58,975 bases of DNA from contig CAMJOB010000004.1 in assembly GCA_946407495.1 (NCBI GenBank), forward strand, positions 1 to 58,975, read 5' to 3'. A model generated the notes under the pieces. It saw only the letters and a program-made list of their open reading frames with translations, searched no databases and had not been told where the DNA came from. This document shows, one piece after another, positions 1 through 8,821 of the stretch; the stretch's first letter is position 1, and the number at the start of each line of letters is the position of its first letter. A program made the position numbers and the translations under genes. This stretch comes from an uncultured Bacillota bacterium (GTDB taxonomy: Bacteria; Bacillota_I; Bacilli_A; RF39; UBA660).

Positions 1-1784
1 TCACGCACTATCATCTTTTTATAGACAACTTCTTCAATAGTAAGACCTGTTTCTGCTGTAAGTTGTTCGTTTACAGCACGTATCTTATCTATATCTTCAC
101 GAGGAATATAAATAGTTTGACCATCAGTATTTGTTTGTATGAACTTTAATCGTGGACAAACTTTAACCCAACGTTCAGCCCACATACAAATAAATAATTG
201 ACCTGCTACTGTTGTTTTAAATGTATACAATGGATCGTATAAGAAAGAAGTTTCTTCCTTACTTTTACCGTATGTTCCATTAAGAATAAGTTTATATCCT
301 TCAATAAGAACATTATCCCTTAATTCTTTTGCTTTATGTTTTTCATTTAATCTAGTATCAATAAACCCTATATATTGTTCATTGAATACAGGACCAAGAT
401 GTTCAGGATATAATTTAAGAGATTTACTTATACTAGGATATAGTGTAATTGTGTTATATATACTAAGATAAATGATTGTATATAAGTCAATAGGTTTTCC
501 CTATTAGTTCAGACTATATCACAAATTATTTGCGAATTTACCTTTTAAAATTAAGGTTATATCCAAATAATTTTGGAAATTTTTCGGATACAGTTATCAG
601 TTGTACCCTACTCCTAAAAAGGATAGTCGTTGAACCTTCTTCCAAAAATTGGAAGCTTGGCTGCGTTTTGATGTGATTACCCAATACTTAATGCTTTTAC
701 GATCCGTAAAGCGTTAACTTTACTGCTACCTAATATATTACTATTTAGTGCCGTGATTAAGTCTCTAAGGGACTCCCCGCAATTTATTTCCATTTTAGTT
801 GGACCACTTTAATCCAACATCATAGTCTACAATTACCCAATCTTTATTGGATTCCCATACTTTAGGTTCACAACATCCATGACTTCCTCCAAGACCAAAA
901 TCAAATTTATAATTATGGAATATTACAGAATATTGAAATTCTCCTTTAACTCCTCTAATTGTTTTATTTTGAATTTGATTTAAAAAGTTTTTAAACTCTG
1001 GAGATTCAATTTTACACCAATATGGAATACAATCTTTTAAGTTTATTGTAGAACGGTGAGTTCCTCCACGTTGTTTGATAACGTACTTTGGAATACCTAC
1101 TTTTCTTGAATACAAAGTAAGCATTAATTCCTCTCCCATAGGAACGTCACCCATGTTTATAACATTAACATTGAATTTTTTATTAATTTTCTCTCTAAGT
1201 TCAATTTTATTCTTTCCTTTATAGATTGAATAATCAGTTCGACCTAAAGTTACATTTAAAAATAAATAAGTTGCCCAAACATCGTTTTTATTGTAATCCA
1301 AAATACATATTTCGTCACCTGGTTTACACCAATGAGTATGGTGTATAGGCATTTCTTCCACATTTTCCATTCTCATACAAATCTCAAGATCCTTCAATGA
1401 GGTAGAACGTGCAGCATTATTATAATGCCATATTCTAAACAAATCAATTTGAGGAATAAATTTATTCTTATCAGCAATTGCACTGAATTGTTGATTTATT
1501 ATTTCTTGAGATTTATTATATAATTTTTGAGCAACAATATTTCCACTTAATTTTTTGTATTCGTCATAATGTTTAATCACATGATGTAATAATGGATAAT
1601 CATAACTCTCGTTATTAAATCCTACCATAATAAGTTTGTCTCTTTTTAAATGCTCAATTAATTTATCATAGTCATTTCGCCAATTACAAATTACAAATTG
1701 AAACCATTCTTTAGTTTTTGGAGCATAACCTGTATACGTAAAAACATTAGCTAAACATTCTAAATCGTATACTTCTAATATCAT
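1..1784 (-). CDS. Family B DNA polymerase, split by a group I intron, C-terminus outside the window
   Basis: Replicative DNA polymerase. Exon 1 is 812-1784 and exon 2 is 487 down to 1, running off the edge. Exon 1 carries the 3'-5' exonuclease domain (VYDLE near residue 5, later NKNDVWAT) and ends inside polymerase motif A (VIVDYDVG). Exon 2 resumes with LYPSI, then KLILNGTYGK (motif B, KxxxNxxYG) and QTNTDG (motif C, a TDG variant of DTD). Unspliced, the frame stops 17 bases into the intron. Splicing at 812/487 restores the frame through a T|AC codon. Odd point: after splicing, about 14 extra residues lie between LY and PSI of motif A. The start overlaps the upstream DUF3310 gene by 4 bases. 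Confidence 0.9.
488..811 (-). ncRNA. ORF-less group I intron in the DNA polymerase gene
   Basis: 324-nt self-splicing intron. P1 is visible as exon GTTGGAT pairing with intron GTCCAAC, placing the U.G splice-site pair at 812. The R element GTTCAACGACTA and S element GATATAGTC form P7. P9 is AATAGG/CCTATT, followed by the terminal G at 488. P10 pairs exon 2 ACTT with intron AAGT just upstream of the guide sequence. The P-like segment is GCGGGGAGTCCC. No endonuclease gene lies inside. It interrupts catalytic motif A, a typical insertion site for phage introns. Subtype (IA2-like) is a guess. Confidence 0.92.
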
Positions 1785-2020
1785 TTCAACGCAGTTTCTT
1801 TAAGTTCAATATGTTTAAGTTCAATATATTTATTTTGATACCATTGAGCTTTCTTGAGATCTTCTTCTCCGTTTTTATTTTCAAATCTCCATTGATATTT
1901 AAAAGCATTACATTTACAAAAATCCATTACTGCTTTTAAACCATATGCAGCAATCATAGCATCAATACATTCAATACTACCAGATGCATAATGTGAAGGA
2001 TGATTTACATTATCACTCAT
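1781..2020 (-). CDS. DUF3310 family protein
   Basis: 79 residues opening with NHPSHYASGSIECIDAMIAA, the hallmark NHPxHY...G.IE.I motif of DUF3310, a small phage family of unknown function often found near replication genes. The C-terminal half (NAFKYQWRF, EDLKKAQWYQNKYI) is also typical. It overlaps the sigma factor gene upstream and the polymerase gene downstream by 4 bases each, so the three are probably translated together. Confidence 0.85.
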   Translation of the reverse strand: MSDNVNHPSHYASGSIECIDAMIAAYGLKAVMDFCKCNAFKYQWRFENKNGEEDLKKAQWYQNKYIELKHIELKETALK

Positions 2021-2940
2021 ATAATATATGTTTTTAAGATAGATTTATATTTTACAATAATCTGTTCTATTGCTTTATCTTTAATCTGTCTTATTCTCTC
2101 TGATGTAACTCCGAACTTAGGAGCTATTTGATCTAACTGCATTGCATCACAATCTATTCCGAAAAACATTTGTAATATTACTTTTTCGCGAGGAGATAAC
2201 TTATCTAAAACTCTATTTATATCTTGTTTTAAAGAAGAATCCATTAGATTTTTATCAGAATCTTCACAATTTGGATTTCTAACAACATCAAGTAAACAAC
2301 CAGAGTCTTCTTCTGTAGTAAATGGAGTATCAACAGAAATACAGCTTGAATTATAACTATAAATCTTGTTTATTTTTTCAACCGATATTCCTGTTAATTT
2401 AGATAATTCTTCATAAGAAGGTTTAATTCCATTTAATTGTTCGAACTTATTAACTGCGTTATTAAGTTTAGATAAAGAAGCAGATTGATTTACAGGTGTT
2501 TTAATAGTTCTACTTTTTAAAGCTATCGCTTGCATTATGAATTGTCTAATCCACCATACTGCATAACTTATAAATTTATATCCTTTATTAGGATCGAACT
2601 TTTTAGCTGCTTGTATCATACCAAGATTACCTTCATTTACTAAATCAATGAAAGGTAAACCTTGATTACAATACTGTTTTGCTACAGAAATAACAAATTT
2701 TAAATTAGCACTTACAAGTTTATTAACTGCTTTATTAATTTCTATTTCAGTTAATCGTTTTTCTTGTAAAGATAATTCTTCTGAATTATTTAATTTCTTA
2801 AGGTTATTTTGAATTATATAACCTAATTCTAACTCTTCTTCTTTCGTTAATAAAGGTATTTTAGATATATCTCTAAAATAATTTTTAATAGATATATCAT
2901 CTTTATTAGTAATAGACTGAGTTATTTTAAATGGTTTCAT
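2017..2940 (-). CDS. RNA polymerase sigma-70 family factor, RpoD-like
   Basis: 307 residues; directs RNA polymerase to promoters. The N-terminus MKPFKITQSITNKDD resembles Bacteroidota primary sigma factors. Region 1.2 (SIKNYFRDISKIPLLTKEEE) is followed by region 2 (LPFIDLVNEGNLGMIQAAKK, then YKFISYAVWWIRQFIMQAI), region 3, and region 4 with a helix-turn-helix (LDQIAPKFGVTSERIRQI). Length matches short group 2 or primary factors. Promoters in this window carry the host-type -33 TTTG and -7 TATATTTG, so it may compete with or replace host RpoD (inference). A phage factor this close to the housekeeping type is unusual. Confidence 0.93.
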   Translation of the reverse strand: MKPFKITQSITNKDDISIKNYFRDISKIPLLTKEEELELGYIIQNNLKKLNNSEELSLQEKRLTEIEINKAVNKLVSANLKFVISVAKQYCNQGLPFIDLVNEGNLGMIQAAKKFDPNKGYKFISYAVWWIRQFIMQAIALKSRTIKTPVNQSASLSKLNNAVNKFEQLNGIKPSYEELSKLTGISVEKINKIYSYNSSCISVDTPFTTEEDSGCLLDVVRNPNCEDSDKNLMDSSLKQDINRVLDKLSPREKVILQMFFGIDCDAMQLDQIAPKFGVTSERIRQIKDKAIEQIIVKYKSILKTYII

Positions 2941-3131
2941 TATTCGTTTTCACACGCTACAACGTCAGGTTCAGATGTCCAATTTTCCCACTCGTCACGG
3001 TGGCTATCTGTTTCATCTACATCTCCGTTATAGTATTTATCCAAAGCTTCTTCTTCACTTTCAGCTTCTACTAAATAGCTAGTTTTCTCTACCCATTCAC
3101 CTCTTGTTTCTACACTTACTTCGTATAACAT
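2940..3131 (-). CDS. Small acidic protein, SxEEA-repeat family
   Basis: 63 residues, function unknown. An N-terminal beta strand is followed by YLVEAESEEEALDKYYNGD, a pattern repeated in at least five other small genes here (4087, 4696, 7965, 11173, 18413). This resembles DpnD/PcfM-like small domains, but I cannot assign it firmly. The stop overlaps the sigma factor start by 1 base. Confidence 0.7.
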   Translation of the reverse strand: MLYEVSVETRGEWVEKTSYLVEAESEEEALDKYYNGDVDETDSHRDEWENWTSEPDVVACENE

Positions 3132-3133
3132 AA

Positions 3134-3466
3134 TTATAACTTAATTTGTGTTAGTTTGTTTAAATAATCTACCATTGCTTTATCGTTCTTATCAACTAAA
3201 GTCGCATGAGGTCCAATCAAAGCTTCCCATTCTTTGTCATATTCAGGAAAATCATCATCTTCAGAACATCCTTCAGCTAAATTATCAGATCCCCAACTAC
3301 CTACATATAGATCATATAATCTATACCAAACATCACTACTTAAAATTAAATCCTCAACTTCCTCTTCTGGATTTTTAGAATTTAATGTTAAATTTGTTTT
3401 TAGTGCATAAGAATCAACTTCTCTATCATCAGAATAAACTTCGATTAAGAATAAATGCTCTTCCAT
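3134..3466 (-). CDS. Conserved phage protein, tandem paralogue 1
   Basis: 110 residues, function unknown. It is paralogous to the next gene upstream (3466-3807): both begin with LFxIEVY.DD...YAL and end with ATLV..ND..M.....L.QI. Acidic and probably cytoplasmic, with no membrane segment. An opposite-strand frame over the same bases is a shadow. Confidence 0.75.
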   Translation of the reverse strand: MEEHLFLIEVYSDDREVDSYALKTNLTLNSKNPEEEVEDLILSSDVWYRLYDLYVGSWGSDNLAEGCSEDDDFPEYDKEWEALIGPHATLVDKNDKAMVDYLNKLTQIKL

Positions 3467-3807
3467 TAAACTTCAATTTGAGGTAAATTATTATAAGTAT
3501 CTATCATTTCGTTATCATTAGGATTTACGAGAGTTGCATAAACAGATATTGTTTTAATAAAATCATTTATTAATGTATTATTAAAGAATTTATTTTCTAT
3601 AGCATATTCTCTATAATCTTCCCAATGTTTAGCAACATAATCTTTACGTAATTTTTCAAATAAAGATTTGTTTTCTTCAACTTTAGTTTGAGCTTCATCT
3701 TCAAGTGCCCAATTAGCATTAGGATTCAAGTCAAGAGCTAAAGCGTAACGATCTATATCGATATAATCATCTGGATAGATTTCAATTATAAATAAATATT
3801 TATACAT
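3466..3807 (-). CDS. Conserved phage protein, tandem paralogue 2
   Basis: 113 residues, function unknown; duplicate of the 3134-3466 gene. It shares YLFIIEIYPDD, DRYALALDL and the C-terminal VYATLVNPNDNEMID with its neighbour. The two abut by one base and overlap the MazG-like gene by 8 bases, so they are one operon. Confidence 0.75.
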   Translation of the reverse strand: MYKYLFIIEIYPDDYIDIDRYALALDLNPNANWALEDEAQTKVEENKSLFEKLRKDYVAKHWEDYREYAIENKFFNNTLINDFIKTISVYATLVNPNDNEMIDTYNNLPQIEV

Positions 3808-4075
3808 AACCGAGTCTTTCTTTTAATCTTATTAATTTGTCTTCAAACATTTGTTTAACACAATCTTCTCCAAATATTTTAGACATTTGAATACACATGA
3901 TTAAAACATCAGCTATTTCTTCACAAATATCTGATTTGGTTACTCTATCTCTACGATATTTAGCAAGAGCATTACCTAATTCAGACATTTCTTCTATAGT
4001 CATCCAAATTTGAGGTTCTTGACCATAAGTTTCAATAGCCTTAGTTGTAATTTCATTTATTTCTTTTAGTTCCAT
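3800..4075 (-). CDS. MazG-like nucleotide pyrophosphohydrolase
   Basis: 91-residue all-alpha NTP pyrophosphohydrolase. The metal-binding motifs EEMSELGNAL and, about 30 residues later, EEIADVLIMC match the EExxE...ExxD pattern of MazG/phage-type family members. Likely hydrolyses (d)NTPs or alarmone-type nucleotides. Phage MazG proteins are thought to modulate host nucleotide pools. It sits among other nucleotide genes (dUTPase, Nudix, NrdD). Confidence 0.85.
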   Translation of the reverse strand: MELKEINEITTKAIETYGQEPQIWMTIEEMSELGNALAKYRRDRVTKSDICEEIADVLIMCIQMSKIFGEDCVKQMFEDKLIRLKERLGYV

Positions 4076-4086
4076 TGTAAATAAAA

Positions 4087-4299
4087 TTACATTTCAACAG
4101 TTTTACCTCTACAATCAGTTATAGAAATAAGATCATCTTCATCTTCTGGTTCCCTATCTACTTCCTTTATTATTCTTTCATTATAGTAATCGCCACAATA
4201 AAATTTACTTTCTGCTTCTCTTACAGAATCAGCATCAACTGTAGCGGTCATAAGGTTTATTACTTTATCAGTAGCATTAAATAAAATTTGATATTTCAT
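4087..4299 (-). CDS. Small protein, SxEEA-repeat family
   Basis: 70 residues from the ATG at 4299 (MKYQILFN). The longer frame to 4338 would overlap the upstream gene by 35 bases and adds an unlikely N-terminus. It contains TATVDADSVREAESKFYCGDY, the same motif as the 2940, 4696 and 11173 genes. Function unknown. Confidence 0.7.
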   Translation of the reverse strand: MKYQILFNATDKVINLMTATVDADSVREAESKFYCGDYYNERIIKEVDREPEDEDDLISITDCRGKTVEM

Positions 4300-4303
4300 A
4301 ATT

Positions 4304-4699
4304 TTACCAATCGTATATAAATCCAATAATATTATCACTTATGATTGTGTCATATATTTCTTTCTGAAGATCTTCTTTAGTAACACCTTTTTCTTTACAT
4401 ATTTCTGTTATACAACCTTCATAATCTTCATTTATCCAATCACTAATTTGTGAAAAATAAATTGTTTCACATCTATTAACCCAAGACCCACTAATGTAAT
4501 CAGTGTATACATCAAAAATTCTATTAGTCATTATAAAACCTTCTATTTCAAATAGTTTGGAATCTTCAAATATTCTAATAGCTTGTTCATAATTTATTTT
4601 CTTTTCATCTATTAGTTGTTGGACTTCTTTTTTAAGATCTTCTCTCAAATTAGAAAGACGTTCTTTATAAGGCTTTAAAAATTCAATTTCATCGATCAT
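4304..4699 (-). CDS. Hypothetical protein
   Basis: 131 residues, not recognised. Charged N-terminal helical part (FLKPYKERLSNLREDLKKEV), then a more hydrophobic C-terminal half with tryptophans (SGSWVNRCE, DWINEDYEG, FIYDW). No signal peptide or membrane segment. ATGA-type overlap with the 4696 gene, so co-translated. Confidence 0.7.
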   Translation of the reverse strand: MIDEIEFLKPYKERLSNLREDLKKEVQQLIDEKKINYEQAIRIFEDSKLFEIEGFIMTNRIFDVYTDYISGSWVNRCETIYFSQISDWINEDYEGCITEICKEKGVTKEDLQKEIYDTIISDNIIGFIYDW

Positions 4700-4902
4700 A
4701 AAACTTGGTCTCCTTCTTCATTAAAAACACCTGTAACATACGCTTCTGTGGCGTCTCCCCAATCTGGTTCTGTATTTGAAAACATATATTCACCATCACC
4801 GTCATTTACTTTATCACGAGCTTCTTTTGGAGATTCTGCTTCTATTTCATAGTAATCATAACTATGTATTATATGATGTACTTCAACTTGATATTTACTC
4901 AT
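4696..4902 (-). CDS. Small acidic protein, SxEEA-repeat family
   Basis: 68 residues. YYEIEAESPKEARDKVNDGDG matches the repeated small-protein motif of this phage. The C-terminal part is acidic. It overlaps the ligase start by 8 bases. Function unknown. Confidence 0.72.
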   Translation of the reverse strand: MSKYQVEVHHIIHSYDYYEIEAESPKEARDKVNDGDGEYMFSNTEPDWGDATEAYVTGVFNEEGDQVL

Positions 4903-6079
4903 AGTCTCTAATTGCTTTTAATACAGGTTGTAATGGTGTTCCATCATCACTATAATAGAAGAATTTAACAGTAGCCATTTTACCTATAAGTTCATCGAGG
5001 TCTTTACGATATTGGTCTTTAAGTTCACGAGAACCCATTGGCTTAGCTTTAAATTCAATTCCATCAGCAGTTTTTAATGTAAAACACATATCTTCATCTC
5101 TAAGTCCTTCAGATATACCTGTGATTTCAAACTCTGCATCTTGATACATTTTGAACTTAATCATTTCAGATCCACGTCCACCATTCTTATATAATCCTTT
5201 AGGATCTCGAACAACACATCCTTCCCAACCTTCTGCAACATATTTATCATGGAGCGCGATAATATTCTCTTTGCCAGAAACCTTTTCTTGCGGAACCATT
5301 TGTACGCGTAAATCGTTATCGGACCAGACCCTGTTTGGATCAAATCCCAAATTGAGTTCGAGGCTGATTCTATTGAGTGTTTGAAGTCGCTCGGAGAAAG
5401 GTTTTGGTTCCATGACATCATAAATGTAATATTCGAGCCAGTCGCAACCATCAGCAGTTTTCTCCATTCGTGCAGCTCCCGAAATTTGTTGTAAAGATTT
5501 TCCATGTTTGTAAAGTTCTCCATCAAGTATAATATTTGGATTATTTTTAAAGAACTCAATAAATTCTGGATTAGTTCTTAATTGATAAGTAGAATAATCA
5601 TAATGACCACCTCCACGAGATGCTGTATGAATTTCTCCGTCTTTCCAATAGAATGAACAACGTACACCATCTATTTTACGACTAGCATACCAAAATTCAG
5701 GTTTATTAATTGTTCTATCGGAAACTTTATCAGCTTGTTTAGCTAACATATGTTTAGCAAAACCGTTAGAGTCAGTTACAATTTCTCCTACTATACTATT
5801 TAATTCTTCAGAAGTATAAGTATCAATAGGATTATCAATTGGTTTATATCCTTTATCAAGTTTTTCTTTAATTAAAGAATTAAATTTAAGTTCAGCCTGT
5901 TCACTAACAGTTCTCTTAGCTTTTCCTTCAGAAATTATAATGTCTGGTTGCTGAGTTCGTTTTCCTCCATATTGATATGTTACTCTTGTAATTAAATAAC
6001 TTCCATCATCCAATAGGGTTTTTTCAAATTCAGCAACTCTAATTTTACCTTTAGCGTCTTTAGTAATAAGTGTATTCAT
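4895..6079 (-). CDS. ATP-dependent DNA ligase
   Basis: 394 residues; seals nicks in replicating phage DNA. The catalytic lysine motif I is ASRKIDGVR (KxDGxR) near residue 138, followed by ASRGG (motif Ia), ILDGELY (motif III), YYIYDV, EGCVVRDP (motif IV) and EMIKFKMY (motif V). A C-terminal OB-fold follows. The N-terminal 110 residues (ITRVTYQYGGKR) resemble a WGR-type extension. An internal frame at 5161-5559 on the same strand is a shadow. Confidence 0.93.
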   Translation of the reverse strand: MNTLITKDAKGKIRVAEFEKTLLDDGSYLITRVTYQYGGKRTQQPDIIISEGKAKRTVSEQAELKFNSLIKEKLDKGYKPIDNPIDTYTSEELNSIVGEIVTDSNGFAKHMLAKQADKVSDRTINKPEFWYASRKIDGVRCSFYWKDGEIHTASRGGGHYDYSTYQLRTNPEFIEFFKNNPNIILDGELYKHGKSLQQISGAARMEKTADGCDWLEYYIYDVMEPKPFSERLQTLNRISLELNLGFDPNRVWSDNDLRVQMVPQEKVSGKENIIALHDKYVAEGWEGCVVRDPKGLYKNGGRGSEMIKFKMYQDAEFEITGISEGLRDEDMCFTLKTADGIEFKAKPMGSRELKDQYRKDLDELIGKMATVKFFYYSDDGTPLQPVLKAIRDYE

Positions 6080-6513
6080 TCAATGACTTCTTTAATTTTA
6101 GAAATAATTTCGTCATCTGTCCAAGTATAAGGTATTTCTAAAAACGTAATATTACGTTTATTACACCAATCCATAACAGCAATATCACGTTTACGCTGTT
6201 CTAAATACTTGTCATATGTTTTATGAAAATAATTAGAGAATTTATAATGTTGTTCACCATTATATTCAATTGCAATTCTCTTATTATCTTTAAAAACCAT
6301 AAAATCTATATAAGCATTGTTAGTTTTTCTAATACCACGTGGGAGTTTTATATGATATTGAGATTTAAACAGAACGTCACTATGTGAAAGAAACGATTTA
6401 ATCATAGCTTCACATCGTGACATTCTTTGTTTATTCTTTTTGAATCCTCTATATTTTAAATATAAGTATCCAAAATGAATATACTTTTTAATCCTCTTCA
6501 GACCTTTCATCAT
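6076..6513 (-). CDS. Vsr/PD-(D/E)XK-like endonuclease
   Basis: 145 residues. A basic N-terminus (KRIKKYIHFGYLYLKYRGFK) is followed by AYIDFMVFKDNKRIAIEYNG and EQHY, the D...ExN signature of the restriction-endonuclease fold found in Vsr-like and free-standing homing nucleases. The C-terminal DIAVMDWCNKRNITFLEIPY fits that fold. Possibly a mobile endonuclease or a repair nuclease. Overlaps the ligase gene by 4 bases. Confidence 0.65.
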   Translation of the reverse strand: MMKGLKRIKKYIHFGYLYLKYRGFKKNKQRMSRCEAMIKSFLSHSDVLFKSQYHIKLPRGIRKTNNAYIDFMVFKDNKRIAIEYNGEQHYKFSNYFHKTYDKYLEQRKRDIAVMDWCNKRNITFLEIPYTWTDDEIISKIKEVIE

Positions 6514-6796
6514 AGATTATTTCGGACATTCCACTTTCATCCTCTGCGGGATATATTTCAAATGAAACATCTTGCATAAATATATCGAATCTATCGTCCT
6601 CATCTTCGTCCTCGTATATATCTTCTACTAAATTTCCAAAACTATCATATAAATCACAACAGATTTCCTCTATTATATCACCATTGAACCAATCTGATTT
6701 TTCAGGATTAGTTTTAGAATATGCACCGAAAAGTAAACTTGCATCACTTGCAACTGGTGCTTTAGCTCTAATTGCCCATAACTTTATTTCTTCCAT
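6488..6796 (-). CDS. Hypothetical acidic protein
   Basis: 102 residues, strongly acidic (EDIYEDEDEDDRFDIF and a C-terminal ERSEED). No recognised domain. The acidic composition recalls DNA-mimic proteins but nothing more specific supports that. Overlaps the downstream nuclease start by 26 bases and lies 2 bases from the dUTPase stop. Confidence 0.65.
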   Translation of the reverse strand: MEEIKLWAIRAKAPVASDASLLFGAYSKTNPEKSDWFNGDIIEEICCDLYDSFGNLVEDIYEDEDEDDRFDIFMQDVSFEIYPAEDESGMSEIIYDERSEED

Positions 6797-6798
6797 AT

Positions 6799-7236
6799 TT
6801 AATCCTTTTTAGTGTGTCCAAATCCACCTTCACCACGTTCTGTTTCATCTAAACTTCCAGCAATAATCCATTCGACTTGTTCATGCTTAGCAATGACCAT
6901 TTGGGCAATACGCTCTCCAGGAACTATTGTATAAGCAGCATCACCTTGATTAATAAGCAATACCATGATTTCTCCACGATAATCAGCGTCTATAGTGCCA
7001 GGAGAATTAAGTACAGTAATTCCATATTTTAGTGCAAGTCCACTACGAGGTCTTATTTGTGCTTCATAACCAACAGGAAGTTGTATATATAATCCTGTAG
7101 AAACAAGTTTTCTTTCACGAGGAAATAATATTAAATCTTCTTCAATGTTTGCACGAAGATCCATACCTGCACTTTGTGGAGTAGCATATTTAGGAAGATC
7201 GTAATTAGATTTATTAATTATATTAACTTTCAGCAT
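6799..7236 (-). CDS. dut: dUTP pyrophosphatase
   Basis: 145 residues from the ATG at 7236 ([10 protein letters not shown]); an 11-residue upstream extension is unlikely. Hydrolyses dUTP to dUMP and PPi. All five trimeric dUTPase motifs are present: [37 protein letters not shown] and the C-terminal arm RGEGGFGHT. Full length for the family. Starts inside the end of the upstream gene (14-base overlap). Confidence 0.95.
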   Translation of the reverse strand: MLKVNIINKSNYDLPKYATPQSAGMDLRANIEEDLILFPRERKLVSTGLYIQLPVGYEAQIRPRSGLALKYGITVLNSPGTIDADYRGEIMVLLINQGDAAYTIVPGERIAQMVIAKHEQVEWIIAGSLDETERGEGGFGHTKKD

Positions 7237-7654
7237 TTTCGTTTGATGAGAATAGTTCTTCAATAGCATCTATCATATCTTTAGCATCATATTCTGTTAT
7301 TTCAAATGAATAAATAGAATTTAATGTTAAAAATAGTTTCTTATCCCAATCTATATCTACAATGTTAGAAGTATAATAGAACTGTGAATCATCTCCCAAG
7401 TGTAAAGACATTCCTTTTGTTAATATTGCAAACCAACCAGATACTGATTCATTTGTAAATAAATATCCAATATTATTAGAAATTTTCTTAATCTTAATCC
7501 AACCAGATTTAGAATTTTTAATTCCTTCAATTAATTTTGGATCTTTAACTAAATTTTCAAGTTCGTTTTCAGGTGTTAGTTTAAGTTTAAGAAGTTCATA
7601 AATGTTTTTCGGAAGGCTTGTAATTCCTGGGATTTTCTCATTTCTGTTTCTCAT
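7223..7654 (-). CDS. Hypothetical protein
   Basis: 143 residues, not recognised. Begins [20 protein letters not shown]; the centre is beta-rich ([35 protein letters not shown]) and the C-terminus acidic. No membrane segment. Overlaps neighbours on both sides. Confidence 0.65.
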   Translation of the reverse strand: MRNRNEKIPGITSLPKNIYELLKLKLTPENELENLVKDPKLIEGIKNSKSGWIKIKKISNNIGYLFTNESVSGWFAILTKGMSLHLGDDSQFYYTSNIVDIDWDKKLFLTLNSIYSFEITEYDAKDMIDAIEELFSSNENAES

Positions 7655-7886
7655 ATTCTAAGAAATCTTTAAAAACATTACTACTAGCTTCAGAATAAAA
7701 TCCTTTTATTAGGTTATTATCATCATCGATAATACCAATAAAAGGAGTTTTTCTTGCAGCAAATCTACCTTTAATTTTATATGCATCTTTCTTTTCCTTG
7801 AAATTACCCTCATTAATAATGATAGGTTCATATTCAAGTACTTCAGATGGAATATCATCAAAATTATGAATTAGGTAAATTTTCAT
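7638..7886 (-). CDS. Small protein, possible thioredoxin-like fold
   Basis: 82 residues from MKIYLIHNF at 7886. The order beta strand, IPSEVLEYEPIIINEG, then KIKGRFAARKTPFIGIIDDD and LIKGFYSEAS resembles a thioredoxin/glutaredoxin fold with its cis-proline segment (KTPFIGIID), but the CxxC pair is absent, so any redox role is doubtful. Confidence 0.55.
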   Translation of the reverse strand: MKIYLIHNFDDIPSEVLEYEPIIINEGNFKEKKDAYKIKGRFAARKTPFIGIIDDDNNLIKGFYSEASSNVFKDFLEYEKQK

Positions 7887-7968
7887 TTGATTTATCAATT
7901 AAATAATAACCGAACCCAAGGAATCCGATTATTAACATAATAAATAGTATACAAGCGAATGTATTCAT
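7864..7968 (-). CDS. 34-residue membrane peptide
   Basis: One hydrophobic segment, FACILFIMLIIGFLGFGYYL, then a short polar tail. The ATG at 7968 overlaps the stop of the 7965-8309 gene (ATGA), and the stop lies within the start of the 7638 gene, so coupling supports translation. Function unknown. Confidence 0.55.
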   Translation of the reverse strand: MNTFACILFIMLIIGFLGFGYYLIDKSNENLPNS

Positions 7969-8309
7969 TCTCTCATTATTAAGTCGATTTTAATACTTGG
8001 ATCATGACGATATTCATTTTCAAAATGTCTTTGTGCTTCATCATACGAATTAGCATCAGTCCATTCTTTGAAATCATCAATTATTTCTCCATTATCATCT
8101 ACTTTCCTATAATAACAAATGTATCTTTTTAAGAAGTCCTTAGATTCTACTTCTTTTTTAATAGCTTCTGTAGACTTCTTTTTCTTTTTAACTGTAGGTG
8201 TAGCTGATTTTAGATAATGCTTTTTGCCTTCATCATCTACAAAGAACTGACCACCTTTTTTACCAGTTTGGATTTCATATTCTTTACCTTTGTACTTATG
8301 CGTTGCCAT
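7965..8309 (-). CDS. Small protein with SxEEA-like C-terminal domain
   Basis: 114 residues. N-terminal THKYKGKEYEIQTGKKGG-type strand pair, a lysine run (VKKKKKS), then a C-terminal domain with EWTDANSYDEAQRHFENEY, akin to the repeated small-protein motif. Its start lies 73 bases inside the Nudix gene, an unusually long same-strand overlap. Confidence 0.62.
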   Translation of the reverse strand: MATHKYKGKEYEIQTGKKGGQFFVDDEGKKHYLKSATPTVKKKKKSTEAIKKEVESKDFLKRYICYYRKVDDNGEIIDDFKEWTDANSYDEAQRHFENEYRHDPSIKIDLIMRE

Positions 8310-8821
8310 AAAGAAAGATTATTTTTAAATATATAATAATCTAGCATTTCATTAACCAATTCCTTATGATTAAATGCCCATTTAAAGTTATTAATCTTTT
8401 CAATAGGAATCCATTCAATTTTTTCAACTTCATCTGTTTCACTATAAGAATTAGTTGTAGTAGGAAGATAATCACGTTTTAACAAATAGAAATATCTAAA
8501 TGTTATATTTTGACGTTTATCGCCAAAAGGATCATCATTGATTTTATAAAATACTAAATTATCAGGTTTAACAATAACACCTGTTTCTTCAAATAATTCA
8601 CGAGTTGCAGCGTGTCTTAATGTTTCATTATAATCAAGATAACCACAACATAAGTTCCAAGATCCAACAAATTCTGGATCTGGAGTTCCTTTACCTCTTT
8701 GTGATGCAAGAACATAGTATTTACCTTTTACTTTAGCAACAATAAGAGTTACTACACAAACAGAACGAGAAAGCCATCCTATTGGATTGCCTTCTATATC
8801 ATAACAAGGTTGATTTTTCAT
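8237..8821 (-). CDS. Nudix hydrolase
   Basis: 194 residues. The Nudix box GYLDYNETLRHAATRELFEE (GxxxxxExxxxxxxRELxEExG) is intact at residues 68-88. Hydrolyses nucleoside diphosphates linked to another moiety; the substrate is unknown. It lies next to nicotinamidase, so an NAD- or ADP-ribose-type substrate is plausible but unproven. The basic C-terminal tail (KVKNMKSKLVKKVV) overlaps the next gene. Confidence 0.9.
   Translation of the reverse strand: MKNQPCYDIEGNPIGWLSRSVCVVTLIVAKVKGKYYVLASQRGKGTPDPEFVGSWNLCCGYLDYNETLRHAATRELFEETGVIVKPDNLVFYKINDDPFGDKRQNITFRYFYLLKRDYLPTTTNSYSETDEVEKIEWIPIEKINNFKWAFNHKELVNEMLDYYIFKNNLSLWQRISTKVKNMKSKLVKKVVSSL

Noticed and set aside
488..811. DNA polymerase as two independent or broken genes
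   Set aside because: A full set of group I intron pairings and an in-frame junction explain the interruption better than a frameshift.
5161..5559. Second frame on the minus strand inside the ligase gene
   Set aside because: Fully inside a ligase with intact motifs; no domain in the alternative product.
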